From PALSA-693 sp963834725 (GTDB lineage: Bacteria; Actinomycetota; Acidimicrobiia; Acidimicrobiales; Palsa-688): a DNA stretch of 64,000 nucleotides. A program made the position numbers and the translations under genes. A model generated the notes under the pieces. The model saw nothing but the letters and a program-made list of their open reading frames with translations. It did not search any database and was not told the DNA's origin. Where the stretch lies: NCBI GenBank assembly GCA_963834725.1, contig CAWICN010000001.1, forward strand, positions 5,394,001 to 5,458,000, in the 5' to 3' direction. Positions 1-8,834 of the stretch are shown one piece after another (within the stretch, counting starts at the first letter, position 1; each line of letters begins with the position of its first letter).

Positions 1-1
1 C

Positions 2-481
2 AGCGAGGGCGGCCCCGGATCCTGTCGATGCCGCGACACAGCCCGGGCCCGCTACGCGGCGCGGATCTCCGGGCCGTTACTCGATCGGTTTGACCTGCGG
101 GTGATGGTCGATCGGCCGGACGTCGCCGAGTTGCTGGCTGTCGGGACGCCGGTACGCCCCGCAGTCGAATCCACCGAGGTGGTGGCCCGGCGGGTGGCCG
201 CGGCGAGATCCCTGGCCGCAGGGCGTGGAGTCAGCTGCAACGCGGCCCTGCCGTCGGGGCGGCTCGACGCAGTGGCACCGTTGGAGCCGAGCGCGCGCCG
301 GATGCTCGAGGTCCGCTTGCGGCAGGGACGCCTGTCGGCGAGGGGGCTACACCGGGTACGGCGAGTGGCCCGTACCCTCGCGGACCTGGCCGGCGGCCAT
401 GGCCTGTTGACATCCAACGACGTGCACAGCGCGCTGGCGCTGCGTGCCGACGTGTTCGCGGACCGGGACTGGGCCAGGTGA
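2..481 (+). CDS. comM: ComM/YifB-family Mg-chelatase-like ATPase, C-terminal part
   Basis: Only the last ~159 codons are in the window; the reading frame is open from base 2 and the start lies upstream. The stretch RISGPLLDRFDLRVMVDRPD (about bases 59-118) is the conserved sensor/arginine region of the YifB/ComM branch of AAA+ ATPases. It follows a short Cys-containing segment and is followed by the helical C-terminal domain (SARGLHRVRRVARTLADL). ComM proteins are hexameric helicases that drive branch migration during integration of transforming DNA; that role is family knowledge. The stop overlaps the dprA start by four bases (GTGA), so the two DNA-uptake genes are translationally coupled. 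Confidence 0.9.
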   Translation, partial: SEGGPGSCRCRDTARARYAARISGPLLDRFDLRVMVDRPDVAELLAVGTPVRPAVESTEVVARRVAAARSLAAGRGVSCNAALPSGRLDAVAPLEPSARRMLEVRLRQGRLSARGLHRVRRVARTLADLAGGHGLLTSNDVHSALALRADVFADRDWAR

Positions 482-1920
482 CATCGGAAACCGACCACCA
501 CCACTGGGCCGACGACCGTGATACCGACGCGGCGCCCTACGCCGCGGCCCTGGCTGCTCTCCCGGGTGCAGGTCCGGCTGTCCTCGGGCAAATCCTGCGG
601 GACTGGACTCCAGAGGAGGCGTGGAGCCGGATCCGGGCTGGTCGGCTCGACCGCCCCCAGTCCCACATCACCCGCGGCGAGGCGCAACTGGACTTCGCCC
701 TCCCGAGCGCCACGGCCAGCAGACCGTCCCGGGCCCGACCCCTCTCCGACCCGGCCCGACCCCCCACCGACCCGGCCGGACCCACTTCCGACCCGGCCAG
801 ACCCCCCACCGACCTGTCAGGAGATTCCGACTACAGAGGGGACCCCGGTCGGGAGTCACGGCGCCGCCCATCCTGGTGGCAGATGGCTCGCCGGGTGGAC
901 CCTCCCGGGTGGTGGGCACGGCATGCGGCGGCCGGCATCGCGGTGACGTGGCCCGGCCGGGCCGACTACCCGTCAGCCCTCTTCAATGATCCGGACCCGC
1001 CGGGGGTCCTGTTCTGGCGAGGGGATCTCCGCCATCTGGGCCGGCCGTGCGTGGCGGTCGTGGGTACCCGTCGGGCCTCCCACGACGGACGGTCGGTGGC
1101 ATTTGAGCTCGGTCGGGACCTCGCCGCGGCAGGCGTCTGCGTGGTTTCGGGGCTGGCTCTGGGAATCGACGGTGCAGCCCACGCAGGCGTGTTAAGCGTC
1201 CGGACGAGTGCCTCGGCGGCCGGTCCCGCGGGAGTGGCGGCGAGCGCGGTTGACGTTCCATACCCTCGCCGTCATGCCGGATTGTGGGAGCAGGTGGTCC
1301 AGAGCGGGGTGATGCTGTCGGAGACCCCGCCCGGCCGGCCACCACAGGCCTGGCGGTTCCCGGCGCGCAATCGGATCATCGCCGGGCTCTCGGCCATGGT
1401 CGTCGTCGTTGAGTCCCACGCCGCCGGCGGCGGCCTCATCACCGCGGAAGCGGCCCTGGCCCGCGGTGTCGAGGTGCGCGTGGTCCCCGGCTCCGTGCAC
1501 AGCTCCGCGAGCGCCGGCACCAACCAGCTGCTCTATGACGGGGCGGGTCCGGTTCGCGACTCGCAGGACGTGCTCGACGGCCTCGGGATCTTTGTTGCGC
1601 CCGGCGCGGCACGCTTTCGCGACCGCGAATCCGCGAGGTCGCGGCATTTGCGCCGGCTGGCTGCCGGCATGGCACCGGCGCCGGATGGGCCCGTCCTGGC
1701 GAAGAGCAGCCCCACCTCATCGCAAAGCAGGGCAGCGGCCCTCCCCCCCGAGGCGAGAAGGGTCCTCGAGGCGGTGGCGTGGCAACCCACGCTGCTCGGT
1801 CGCGTGGTGGACCGCACCGGGCTCCCGCCAGGCGCAGTATCCGGGGCGCTCGAATTGCTCGAGGCAGCGGGTCTGGTCAGCAGGGACGAGCACTGGTGGG
1901 TTCGCCGGTCGGACCGATGA
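478..1920 (+). CDS. dprA: DNA-processing protein DprA (Smf)
   Basis: 480 residues from a GTG start overlapping the upstream stop. DprA binds incoming single-stranded DNA and loads RecA during transformation. The Rossmann-like core is clear: VVGTRRAS near residue 195, GLALGIDGAAH near 226, PARNRIIAGLS near 294, then the GSVHSSASAGTNQLL segment, and a C-terminal winged-helix-like region (about 420-480). The protein is longer than usual because of a low-complexity Pro/Asp linker at about residues 84-117, encoded by an imperfect repeat (bases 729-828), and extra Gly/Ala residues after the GIDGAAH motif. Downstream is rpsB after a 267-base gap, without the whiG/xerC genes often found there in other actinobacteria. 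Confidence 0.93.
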   Translation: MTSETDHHHWADDRDTDAAPYAAALAALPGAGPAVLGQILRDWTPEEAWSRIRAGRLDRPQSHITRGEAQLDFALPSATASRPSRARPLSDPARPPTDPAGPTSDPARPPTDLSGDSDYRGDPGRESRRRPSWWQMARRVDPPGWWARHAAAGIAVTWPGRADYPSALFNDPDPPGVLFWRGDLRHLGRPCVAVVGTRRASHDGRSVAFELGRDLAAAGVCVVSGLALGIDGAAHAGVLSVRTSASAAGPAGVAASAVDVPYPRRHAGLWEQVVQSGVMLSETPPGRPPQAWRFPARNRIIAGLSAMVVVVESHAAGGGLITAEAALARGVEVRVVPGSVHSSASAGTNQLLYDGAGPVRDSQDVLDGLGIFVAPGAARFRDRESARSRHLRRLAAGMAPAPDGPVLAKSSPTSSQSRAAALPPEARRVLEAVAWQPTLLGRVVDRTGLPPGAVSGALELLEAAGLVSRDEHWWVRRSDR

Positions 1921-1940
1921 CCCGCCGCGCTCGAGCACGG

Positions 1941-1980
1941 TCGTGAGCCGATGTTTCGGTTCGTGAGCCGATGTTTCAGG
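1941..1980 (+). repeat. 20-bp tandem repeat, two copies
   Basis: Two copies of TCGTGAGCCGATGTTTCGGT lie head to tail in the dprA-rpsB gap, the second differing in its last three bases. No coding function is apparent. The rest of the 1921-2187 gap holds only the ribosome binding site of rpsB that I can defend. Confidence 0.85.
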
Positions 1981-2187
1981 GCTCGACCTCCGATCCCTGC
2001 TCCGGGGCTGCTCGCCGCCGCGCCGCCACCGGTCAGGGTCCCGCCTCCGCTCAGAACCCTTGGTTGGGCTACCATGATCTTCTGTCCCGAACTGGCGGGA
2101 CTCGTAGCAACCCCGGTGCACCCACGGTCGCTGGCTTCCCCCAGCGCGCGCACCGGGTCCGCAAACAACCGATGGGAAGGAGTTCCT

Positions 2188-3243
2188 ATGGCTGTCGTCA
2201 CCATGAGGCAGTTGCTCGAGGCCGGGGTTCATTTCGGCCATCAAACCCGGCGCTGGAACCCGAAGATGAAGCGATTCATTTTCGGTGAGCGCAACGGCAT
2301 CTACATCATCGATCTCAATCAGACGCTCGATCGCATCGACGTCGCTTACTCGTTCGTGCGCGATCTGGTTGCCGACAACGGCACGGTTCTATTCGTCGGA
2401 ACCAAGAAGCAGACCCAGGACCCGGTTGCGCGCTATGCCGTCCAGTGCGGGATGCCGTACATCAATGAGCGATGGCTTGGCGGCATGCTTACCAACTTCA
2501 ACACCATTGCCGGCCGGGTGAAGAAGATGCAGGAATTCGAGCGGATGCGCAGCGCGGGCGATTTCGACGCCATGCCGAAGAAGGAAGCGCTCATCCATAT
2601 ACGAGAACTCGACAAGCTGCAGCGCAACCTCGGCGGCATTCGTGACATGACCAAGCTGCCGGACGCCATCTTCGTGATCGACACCAAGAAGGAACACATC
2701 GCCGTCACGGAGGCCAACAAGCTCGGGCTCCCGATCGTCGCGGTGGTCGACACCAATTGCGATCCTGATTTGATCAGTTACGTCATTCCGGGCAATGACG
2801 ACGCCATTCGGGCCGGCACCCTCCTGTGCCGGGTGGTCTCCGATGCGGTCGAGGAAGGACGATTCATCGCGTCCCGACGCGCCGCCCGGACCGGAGCGCC
2901 CGCGGCGGGCGGTCCCCCCCCGCTCGACCCCGAAGAGGAGGCGCGCCGGGCTGAGCAGCAGCGCGACGCTCGTCGCCAGGCCGCGCTCGCCCAGGCCGAG
3001 CGGGAGGCTCGTTTGGCCTCCGGGCGGCGAGCGGCGGCCGGGGCGGCGGAGAGTGCGGCCGGCGCGGCCGAGGGCGCGACCGGTGCCGAGAGCGGGGCCG
3101 GAGCGGCCGGGGGCTCGACCGCCGCTGCGGAGGGCGCGGCCGGGGAACTTGCCGCACCAGCTCCCGCTCCGACGGCGCCCAAAGGGACCCAACCAACGGC
3201 GGCCGGGGGCACGACAGCCGAACTCACAAGCGTAGAGGAGTAG
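2188..3243 (+). CDS. rpsB: 30S ribosomal protein S2
   Basis: 351 residues from ATG 2188, which has a strong Shine-Dalgarno GGAAGGAG at 2175-2182. The frame is open further upstream but nothing there resembles S2. S2 is a structural protein of the small subunit, needed for S1 binding and mRNA docking. The S2 fold covers residues 1 to about 225 (HFGHQTRRWNPKMKRFIF near the N-terminus, RWLGGMLTNF, VIDTKKEHIAV). The last ~120 residues are an Ala/Gly/Glu-rich tail that ordinary S2 lacks, with an arginine/glutamate segment followed by AAG-type repeats. It is followed by tsf after 10 bases, the standard rpsB-tsf pair. Confidence 0.97.
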   Translation: MAVVTMRQLLEAGVHFGHQTRRWNPKMKRFIFGERNGIYIIDLNQTLDRIDVAYSFVRDLVADNGTVLFVGTKKQTQDPVARYAVQCGMPYINERWLGGMLTNFNTIAGRVKKMQEFERMRSAGDFDAMPKKEALIHIRELDKLQRNLGGIRDMTKLPDAIFVIDTKKEHIAVTEANKLGLPIVAVVDTNCDPDLISYVIPGNDDAIRAGTLLCRVVSDAVEEGRFIASRRAARTGAPAAGGPPPLDPEEEARRAEQQRDARRQAALAQAEREARLASGRRAAAGAAESAAGAAEGATGAESGAGAAGGSTAAAEGAAGELAAPAPAPTAPKGTQPTAAGGTTAELTSVEE

Positions 3244-3253
3244 GGACAGGGGT

Positions 3254-4057
3254 ATGGCAGAGTTCACCGCCCAGGATGTCAAGGCGCTCCGGGATGCCAC
3301 CGGGGCAGGAATGATGGACGCCAAGAAGGCGCTGGTGGAGACCGGCGGAGACCAGGGCGCCGCAACAGCCTGGCTTCGCGAGCGGGGCCTCGGCAAGGTC
3401 GCCGAGCGGTCCGGACGCGAGAACGTGGAGGGGGCGGTATCAGTGGCATTGGTCGACAATGCCGCCGCGCTGGTCGAGCTGAAGTCTGAGAGCGACTTCG
3501 TCGCCAAGTCCGCCGATTTCGTCAACACCGTCGAAGAGCTCGCCCACGCTGTCGCAGCGGGAGGTGAGGCCGCCGTGGAATCGCACAAGGATGCCATCGA
3601 CGATCTGCGGCTCACCCTCAAGGAAAACATCGAGCTCGGGGAAGTTGTCCGTTTCGTGGCGCAGCCGGGCGACTACCTCGACACCTACCTGCACGTGCAA
3701 AACGGGCGCGGCGTCAACGGCGTCATCGTGGAGATTGCCGGCGGCTCGCCCGAACTGGCCCATGACATCGCCGTCCACATTGCCTTCGGCCGTCCGTCGT
3801 ATGTGGAGCGCGAGCAGGTTCCGGCCGAAGAGGTGGCCGCGGAGCGGGCCGCCCTCGAGGCCCAGACCCGCAATGAAGGCAAGCCCGAGCAGGCCTTGCC
3901 CAAGATCGTGGAGGGCAAGCTCAACGGTTGGTACAAGCGGGTTCCCGGCGGTGTGCTCCTCGAGCAGCCCTACGCCAAGGACGACAAGCACTCCGTCGCC
4001 ACGGTGCTGGGCGGCGCCAAGGTGATCCGGATCGCGCAGGCCGTCGTCGGGAGCTGA
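3254..4057 (+). CDS. tsf: Elongation factor Ts
   Basis: 267 residues, normal for the family. EF-Ts is the guanine nucleotide exchange factor of EF-Tu. The N-terminal UBA-like domain (residues 1-45, with GAGMMDAKKAL) and the signature SDFVAK (about residues 80-85), which contacts the EF-Tu G domain, are present. The core domain follows, with KIVEGKLNGWYK and a short C-terminal helical module. ATG 3254 follows a purine-rich stretch (GGGACAGGGG) directly after rpsB, so the two are probably co-transcribed. Confidence 0.97.
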   Translation: MAEFTAQDVKALRDATGAGMMDAKKALVETGGDQGAATAWLRERGLGKVAERSGRENVEGAVSVALVDNAAALVELKSESDFVAKSADFVNTVEELAHAVAAGGEAAVESHKDAIDDLRLTLKENIELGEVVRFVAQPGDYLDTYLHVQNGRGVNGVIVEIAGGSPELAHDIAVHIAFGRPSYVEREQVPAEEVAAERAALEAQTRNEGKPEQALPKIVEGKLNGWYKRVPGGVLLEQPYAKDDKHSVATVLGGAKVIRIAQAVVGS

Positions 4058-4104
4058 TCCGACCTCGAGCGCCCGGTCCGGCCACCCGGACGTCGGAGAC
4101 ACGG

Positions 4105-4142
4105 GGCCGCCCGGCCCGGCCCGGCCCCGCCCGGCCCGGCCC
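4105..4142 (+). repeat. CCGCCCGGCCCGG-type simple repeat
   Basis: In the 164-base tsf-pyrH gap, a run made almost only of C and G repeats the unit CCGCCCGGCCCGGCC twice with slippage. It could fold, but lacks the T-tract of an intrinsic terminator. Confidence 0.6.
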
Positions 4143-4221
4143 TAAATCTTCACAACCGGCCGCCGAGGCCCGCATGAGGGTCATTCCCCGGCGGGAAAGC
4201 CCGCACTAGGCTGGGGGCCTC

Positions 4222-4950
4222 GTGAACAAACCTCCGCCGTGGAAGCGGGTCGTTCTCAAGCTCTCGGGCGAGGCGTTTGCCAGCGACGCTGCCGACGAGA
4301 CGATCGACGGTGCCGTCGTCGAGCGGATCGCCAAGGAGCTGGCAGAGTCCCGCGCTGATCTTGGCACCGAAATCGCGGTCGTCGTCGGCGGGGGCAACAT
4401 CTGGCGAGGCGCGACCGGATCGGCCACCGGCATGGATCGGGCCAGCGCCGACTACATGGGCATGCTGGCCACGGTCATCAACGCCCTGGCCCTCCAGGAC
4501 GCTCTGGAGCGCCAAGGGCAGCCCACCCGGGTCCAAACCGCCATCGGCATGTCACAGATCGCCGAGCCGTATATTCGGCTCCGGGCCGTCCGGCACCTCG
4601 AGAAGCATCGGGTGGTCGTTTTCGCGGCGGGGACCGGCAATCCGTTCTTCACCACCGACACCGCTGGCGCCCTGCGTGCTGTCGAGATCGAAGCGGACAT
4701 CCTGTTCAAGGGCACCCATGGGATCGCCGACGGGGTGTACGACGACGACCCGCGGGTCAACCCGGCCGCCCACCTGCTCCCGGAAGTGACCTTCGATGAG
4801 GTGATCGCCCGTCAACTGCGGGCCATGGATCTCACCGCTATCACCCTCTGCAAGGAAAATGAGCTTCCCATCCGGGTGTTCTCCATCATGGAGCCCGGCA
4901 ATCTGCGACGCGCCCTCCAGGGGGAGCAGATCGGTACGCTAATCCGCTGA
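4222..4950 (+). CDS. pyrH: UMP kinase
   Basis: 242 residues from GTG 4222. The enzyme phosphorylates UMP to UDP and belongs to the amino-acid-kinase fold. Visible motifs are KLSGEAF at the N-terminus (phosphate binding), VVGGGNIWRG, DYMGMLATVINALALQDALE (UMP/allosteric region), and FAAGTGNPFFTTDTAA-like AAGTGNPFFTTDTAGALRA. No Shine-Dalgarno is seen; instead TAGGCT at 4207-4212 sits nine bases before the start, the spacing expected of a -10 box for a near-leaderless mRNA. Its stop shares one base with the frr start. Confidence 0.97.
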   Translation: MNKPPPWKRVVLKLSGEAFASDAADETIDGAVVERIAKELAESRADLGTEIAVVVGGGNIWRGATGSATGMDRASADYMGMLATVINALALQDALERQGQPTRVQTAIGMSQIAEPYIRLRAVRHLEKHRVVVFAAGTGNPFFTTDTAGALRAVEIEADILFKGTHGIADGVYDDDPRVNPAAHLLPEVTFDEVIARQLRAMDLTAITLCKENELPIRVFSIMEPGNLRRALQGEQIGTLIR

Positions 4951-5522
4951 TGGAAGAGGACAGTTACGTCGACGCCGTGCTGGAGGACTGCCGGGACAAG
5001 ATGGGAAAAGCGCTGGAACATACTCGCAGCGAGTTTGCCACCATCCGGACCGGACGGGCCGCCCCGGCGCTGGTGGAGAAGCTCAGGGTCGAGTACTACG
5101 GCTCCCAGGTGCCGCTGCAGCAGCTGGCGGGAATTCAAGTTCCCGAGGCGCAGCTCATGGTGATCTCGCCGTACGACAAGTCGTCACTCAAGGCTATTGA
5201 GCGGGCCATCCAGAACTCCGACCTAGGGGTAAACCCCAACAACGACGGCGTCGTGATCCGGTTGACCTTCCCCCCGCTCACGGCGGAGCGGCGCAAGGCC
5301 ATGGTGAGGGTCGCGCACGCCAAGGCAGAGGAAGGGCGGGTGGCCGTGCGCAACTTGCGGAGGGCGGCCCGCAAGGACCTAGAGGCGTTCGAAAAGGACG
5401 GGGAGATCTCGAGCGACGAGCTGGATCGGGCCGAGAAGGAGTTGGAGCGGGTCACCCATGACTTCGTTGCAGACATCGATCGGGTGCTGCACCACAAGGA
5501 GGAAGAGCTGCTTGCCGTTTGA
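4950..5522 (+). CDS. frr: Ribosome recycling factor
   Basis: 190 residues. RRF splits post-termination ribosomes together with EF-G. Landmarks are RTGRAAPALVEKLRVEYYG, the QVPEAQLMVISPYDK segment, and LTFPPLTAERRKAMVRVAH followed by the long three-helix-bundle C-terminus. ATG 4950 overlaps the pyrH stop by one base (TGATG), so it depends on coupling. A pyrH-frr pair is near universal. Confidence 0.97.
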   Translation: MEEDSYVDAVLEDCRDKMGKALEHTRSEFATIRTGRAAPALVEKLRVEYYGSQVPLQQLAGIQVPEAQLMVISPYDKSSLKAIERAIQNSDLGVNPNNDGVVIRLTFPPLTAERRKAMVRVAHAKAEEGRVAVRNLRRAARKDLEAFEKDGEISSDELDRAEKELERVTHDFVADIDRVLHHKEEELLAV

Positions 5523-5543
5523 TGCCGATGGGCCGGAGCTGAC

Positions 5544-7631
5544 GTGGATGAGAGCGCTGGTGCGCATGAGATCGCTCGTCAGGGTGAGGGCGGTAGTGAG
5601 GAGGACGCCGTGAACGTGCGCAGGAACGCAGGCGAGCGATCACCGGAGCGCCGCCCGATCGAGAGCGTGCGCATCATCCGGGCCGAAGAAGCCCAGGCCG
5701 CCCTCGATGCCGGGGAGGCGGTGGGGCGGCGGCCCGACGATGAACTCCGATTCGGTGACGTGCCCCCAGCGCCGACCGGGCCTCGGTCGCCGCATCGCTT
5801 CCCCCTTCCGACTTCGGTGGATCCGGCGGAGGCAGTTCCCCTGCCGCCACTGGCCACACCACCCGGCGGGGACGACCTGCGTCTCGAAGACGACACGAGT
5901 CTCGAGGGTGGCCTGAGTGTCGGAGATCAGCTGAGTTTCGAAGACGACCTGAGTCTCGAAGACGAGCTGAGTCTCGAAGACGAGCTGGCGTCTTCGGGCG
6001 CGTCCCGCAGGGCCATGCGGGGTGGTCGTTCCGCGGGCCATGGGGTCGCGGCCGGCGCCATCAGCCCGGAGTGGTCGATCGCCGACCAGACGGCCGAGCT
6101 TCAGATCGCCCAGGCCGCGGCCGGCCCGGGCCCGGGCGAGGGCCGCGGCGGGTCGGGCCCCTCGAGGTCGGCGGAACCGCCGGGGGCCCCCGGCTCGACC
6201 GGGCTGGAATCCATCGAGGCGCCTGCAGGGTCGTCCTTTACGGGCGCCGGGGGCTCGCCGCTCGCTCCCCCCAAGGAAGAGATCACCGTTACCGCAGGAG
6301 GAACCGAATTGCCCCCTTGGACAGATCCGCCGACCGGCGAGGCACCGGTCATCCTCCCCGACGATCGTCGGGAGGAAGGCCACGACGAGCTGCCAGCCCG
6401 CGACGATCTACCAGCCCGCGACGATCTACCAGCCCACGACGATCTACCAGCCCACGACGATCTACCAGCATGGAACGCGCTGGGTGGCCCTGGGACCCGC
6501 TGGCGCGATAACGGGGAGGACTGGTCCGACGTCGACCATGCCAGCGGCCTGGCCGACGGCGATCCTCCGGTAGGAGCCCTCGATCAGACCCGCTCGGAGC
6601 ACTCCGACCTCTATTCCTTCGACGAGGACTTCGAGCAGGTGGAGGCCAGGCGGACCGGAGCCGCTCCCGGACTGACCGACAGGGACTTCGAGCCCGGGAC
6701 CGCGGCCGGCGCCAGCGGGGCAACGGCACCAGCCCGCGGGCGGCTCCGCACCGGCGTCCATGGGCCGGCGAGCCGTCTGTCCGGCCGGGGTGGCCCGCCA
6801 GATCAACGGGGCGCGGACCCACGGGGCGGCGAGGTGGTAACGAGGGTGGTGGTCGGTATCGGCCTGCTGGCCCTCCTGGCCGTTGCCTATGCCATCGGAC
6901 CCAAAGCTCTGATCGTGCTGTCCGCTGCGGTCATCGTGGCGGCGGCAGCCGAGGCCTACGGGATGCTGCAGCGTTCGGGTTTCCGTCCCGCCACTCTCCT
7001 GGGGTTGGTCGCAGCTGCGGGACTGGTCTTCGGTGCCTACTGGAAAGGGATCGAGACCCTCCCGCTTGCAGTCGTGCTGGTCTTCGTCGGGTCAATGATG
7101 TGGTACCTGTTTCGGATCGTGGACGCCCGCCCTCTGGCGAATGTGGCGGTCACAACCACGACCTTTGTGTGGGTGGGCTTGTTCGGTTCCTACGCCGCGA
7201 TCATGCTGCGGGCCCCGCACGGCAAGGGCCTGCTTCTCGGCACCGTCCTGGTTGTGATTGCTGCTGACATTGTCGGATTTGCCGTTGGACGGTGGATAGG
7301 GTCGCGGCCCCTCGCACCCAGCGTCAGTCCCGGCAAGACGGTGGAAGGCTTCCTAGGAGGCCTGTTCGCCGCCGTGATCGTGGGTGCCATCGTCGGCAAG
7401 GAGTTGACGCCATGGGGGGGCACGCGTCACGGTCTGGTGCTGGGTGTGATCGTGGGGATCATCGCCCCCGCTGGCGACCTGTTCGAGTCGATGATCAAGC
7501 GTGATCTCGGAGTCAAGGATTCGGGGTCGGTGCTGCCCGGTCATGGCGGGCTCCTCGATCGCTTCGATTCCCTTCTGTTGGCGCTTCCGGCTGCGTACTA
7601 CATCGCCATCCTGTTCAACCTCGTCAAGTAG
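5544..7631 (+). CDS. cdsA: Phosphatidate cytidylyltransferase with a long acidic N-terminal extension
   Basis: CdsA makes CDP-diacylglycerol from phosphatidate and CTP for phospholipid synthesis. The catalytic membrane domain occupies about residues 430-695: a series of hydrophobic helices and the family signature SMIKRDLGVKDSGS followed by HGGLLDRFD near the C-terminus. Normal CdsA is about 270-300 residues; here ~430 extra residues precede it. They are disordered-looking, rich in Asp/Glu/Gly/Pro/Ser, and carry two repeat arrays (18 bp each, 5877-5984 and 6383-6472). The start is uncertain: GTG 5544 is used here, but GTG 5610 has a better Shine-Dalgarno (GGAGGA, 5600-5605). It lies 21 bases after frr and 6 before dxr. 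Confidence 0.9.
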   Translation: MDESAGAHEIARQGEGGSEEDAVNVRRNAGERSPERRPIESVRIIRAEEAQAALDAGEAVGRRPDDELRFGDVPPAPTGPRSPHRFPLPTSVDPAEAVPLPPLATPPGGDDLRLEDDTSLEGGLSVGDQLSFEDDLSLEDELSLEDELASSGASRRAMRGGRSAGHGVAAGAISPEWSIADQTAELQIAQAAAGPGPGEGRGGSGPSRSAEPPGAPGSTGLESIEAPAGSSFTGAGGSPLAPPKEEITVTAGGTELPPWTDPPTGEAPVILPDDRREEGHDELPARDDLPARDDLPAHDDLPAHDDLPAWNALGGPGTRWRDNGEDWSDVDHASGLADGDPPVGALDQTRSEHSDLYSFDEDFEQVEARRTGAAPGLTDRDFEPGTAAGASGATAPARGRLRTGVHGPASRLSGRGGPPDQRGADPRGGEVVTRVVVGIGLLALLAVAYAIGPKALIVLSAAVIVAAAAEAYGMLQRSGFRPATLLGLVAAAGLVFGAYWKGIETLPLAVVLVFVGSMMWYLFRIVDARPLANVAVTTTTFVWVGLFGSYAAIMLRAPHGKGLLLGTVLVVIAADIVGFAVGRWIGSRPLAPSVSPGKTVEGFLGGLFAAVIVGAIVGKELTPWGGTRHGLVLGVIVGIIAPAGDLFESMIKRDLGVKDSGSVLPGHGGLLDRFDSLLLALPAAYYIAILFNLVK
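5877..5984 (+). repeat. 18-bp in-frame tandem repeat inside cdsA, six copies
   Basis: Six head-to-tail 18-base units; the last three are near identical (CTGAGTCTCGAAGACGAG). They encode an acidic hexapeptide series of the type LSLEDE. Because 18 is a multiple of three, copy-number change keeps the frame. Confidence 0.9.
6383..6472 (+). repeat. 18-bp in-frame tandem repeat inside cdsA, five copies
   Basis: Five units of CGACGATCTACCAGCCCG, the middle ones almost identical, encoding DDLPAR/DDLPAH hexapeptides in the N-terminal extension of CdsA. The unit is unrelated in sequence to the array at 5877-5984. Confidence 0.92.
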
Positions 7632-7637
7632 CACCCG

Positions 7638-8834
7638 ATGAAAACCGTGAGTCTGGTGGGCTCCACCGGCTCGATCGGGAGGCAGTCGGTGGATGTCGTG
7701 GGCGCGTCACCAGGCTGCTACCGGGTAACCGCGATCGGCGCCCTGTCGTCAGTCGATGTGCTGGCCGCCCAGGCCGAGCTCCTGCGGCCGGACCGGGTCG
7801 CCCTCGTCGATGCGGCCCGGGCCAGCGAGCTTGCGGGCCGGCTCCCGGCAGGGGTGGAGTTGCTCGTCGGTGAGGATGCCCTCCCGGAGATCGCCACCGG
7901 GGCCGACGTCGTGGTCAACGGGGTGGTGGGCTTCGCCGGCCTGTCGGTGACCCTGGCGGCCCTGCAGGCCGGACGCCGGTTGGCCCTGGCCAACAAGGAG
8001 TCGTTGATAGCCGGCGGTCCGGTCGTCCAGAGGGCGCGGGCGACCCCCGGAGCGGAGATCGTGCCGGTGGACTCCGAACACTGCGCCATCCACCAGTGCC
8101 TGCGGGCCATCCTCGGGGAGAAAGGGATGGCCGCCCTGCCGCACCCGCCCGCGATGCCGCTTCGCCGTCTGGTGCTGACCGCCAGCGGGGGTCCGTTCCG
8201 CGGGCGCCCGAAGCAGTCGCTGGCCGAGGTGAGCGTTGCTGACGCCTTGGCCCACCCCACCTGGAAGATGGGCCCCAAGATCACGATCGACTCGTCCACC
8301 TTGATGAACAAGGGACTGGAAGTAATCGAAGCCCACGAGCTGTTCGGCGTCGACTACGACGCTGTCGATGTCGTGGTGCACCCGCAGTCGATCGTCCATT
8401 CGATGATCGAGACGACCGACGGCGCCACCCTGGCCCAGCTGTCCCTCCCCGACATGCGACTGCCGATCGGCTATGCCCTGTCCTATCCCGACCGGTTGGC
8501 GGTGCCGTTTGGCGCTATCGACTGGGCCGCGATCGGACCACTCGAGTTTGAGCCTCCCGACCGCGAGGCGTTCCCGTGCCTCGACCTGGCTTACCGGGCC
8601 GGACAGGCCGGCGGCGACGCCCCTGCTGTCCTCAACGGCGCCAACGAGGTGGCCGTCGCCGCCTTCCTCGACGGCCACATTCGCTGGGTCGACATCCCGG
8701 AGATCCTCGGCGCCGTCCTTGACGACTATCCCGCCTCCACTCCCGGTACCGTGGCCGACGTGCTCGACGCGGACCGTGCGGGGCGGGACCTGGCCCACGC
8801 TGAGGTGAGCCGGCGGACGAACGCGCCGCGATGA
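7638..8834 (+). CDS. dxr: 1-deoxy-D-xylulose 5-phosphate reductoisomerase
   Basis: 398 residues. DXR converts DXP to MEP with NADPH, the committed step of the MEP isoprenoid pathway. The N-terminal NADPH motif GSTGSIGRQSVDVV, the ALANKESLIAGG segment, the active-site VPVDSEHCAIHQCL and GPKITIDSSTLMNKGLEVIEAHELF segments are all intact. It follows cdsA by 6 bases and overlaps rseP by 4 (ATGA); ispG, a later step of the same pathway, is the second gene downstream. This dxr-rseP-ispG order is common in actinobacteria. Confidence 0.97.
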   Translation: MKTVSLVGSTGSIGRQSVDVVGASPGCYRVTAIGALSSVDVLAAQAELLRPDRVALVDAARASELAGRLPAGVELLVGEDALPEIATGADVVVNGVVGFAGLSVTLAALQAGRRLALANKESLIAGGPVVQRARATPGAEIVPVDSEHCAIHQCLRAILGEKGMAALPHPPAMPLRRLVLTASGGPFRGRPKQSLAEVSVADALAHPTWKMGPKITIDSSTLMNKGLEVIEAHELFGVDYDAVDVVVHPQSIVHSMIETTDGATLAQLSLPDMRLPIGYALSYPDRLAVPFGAIDWAAIGPLEFEPPDREAFPCLDLAYRAGQAGGDAPAVLNGANEVAVAAFLDGHIRWVDIPEILGAVLDDYPASTPGTVADVLDADRAGRDLAHAEVSRRTNAPR

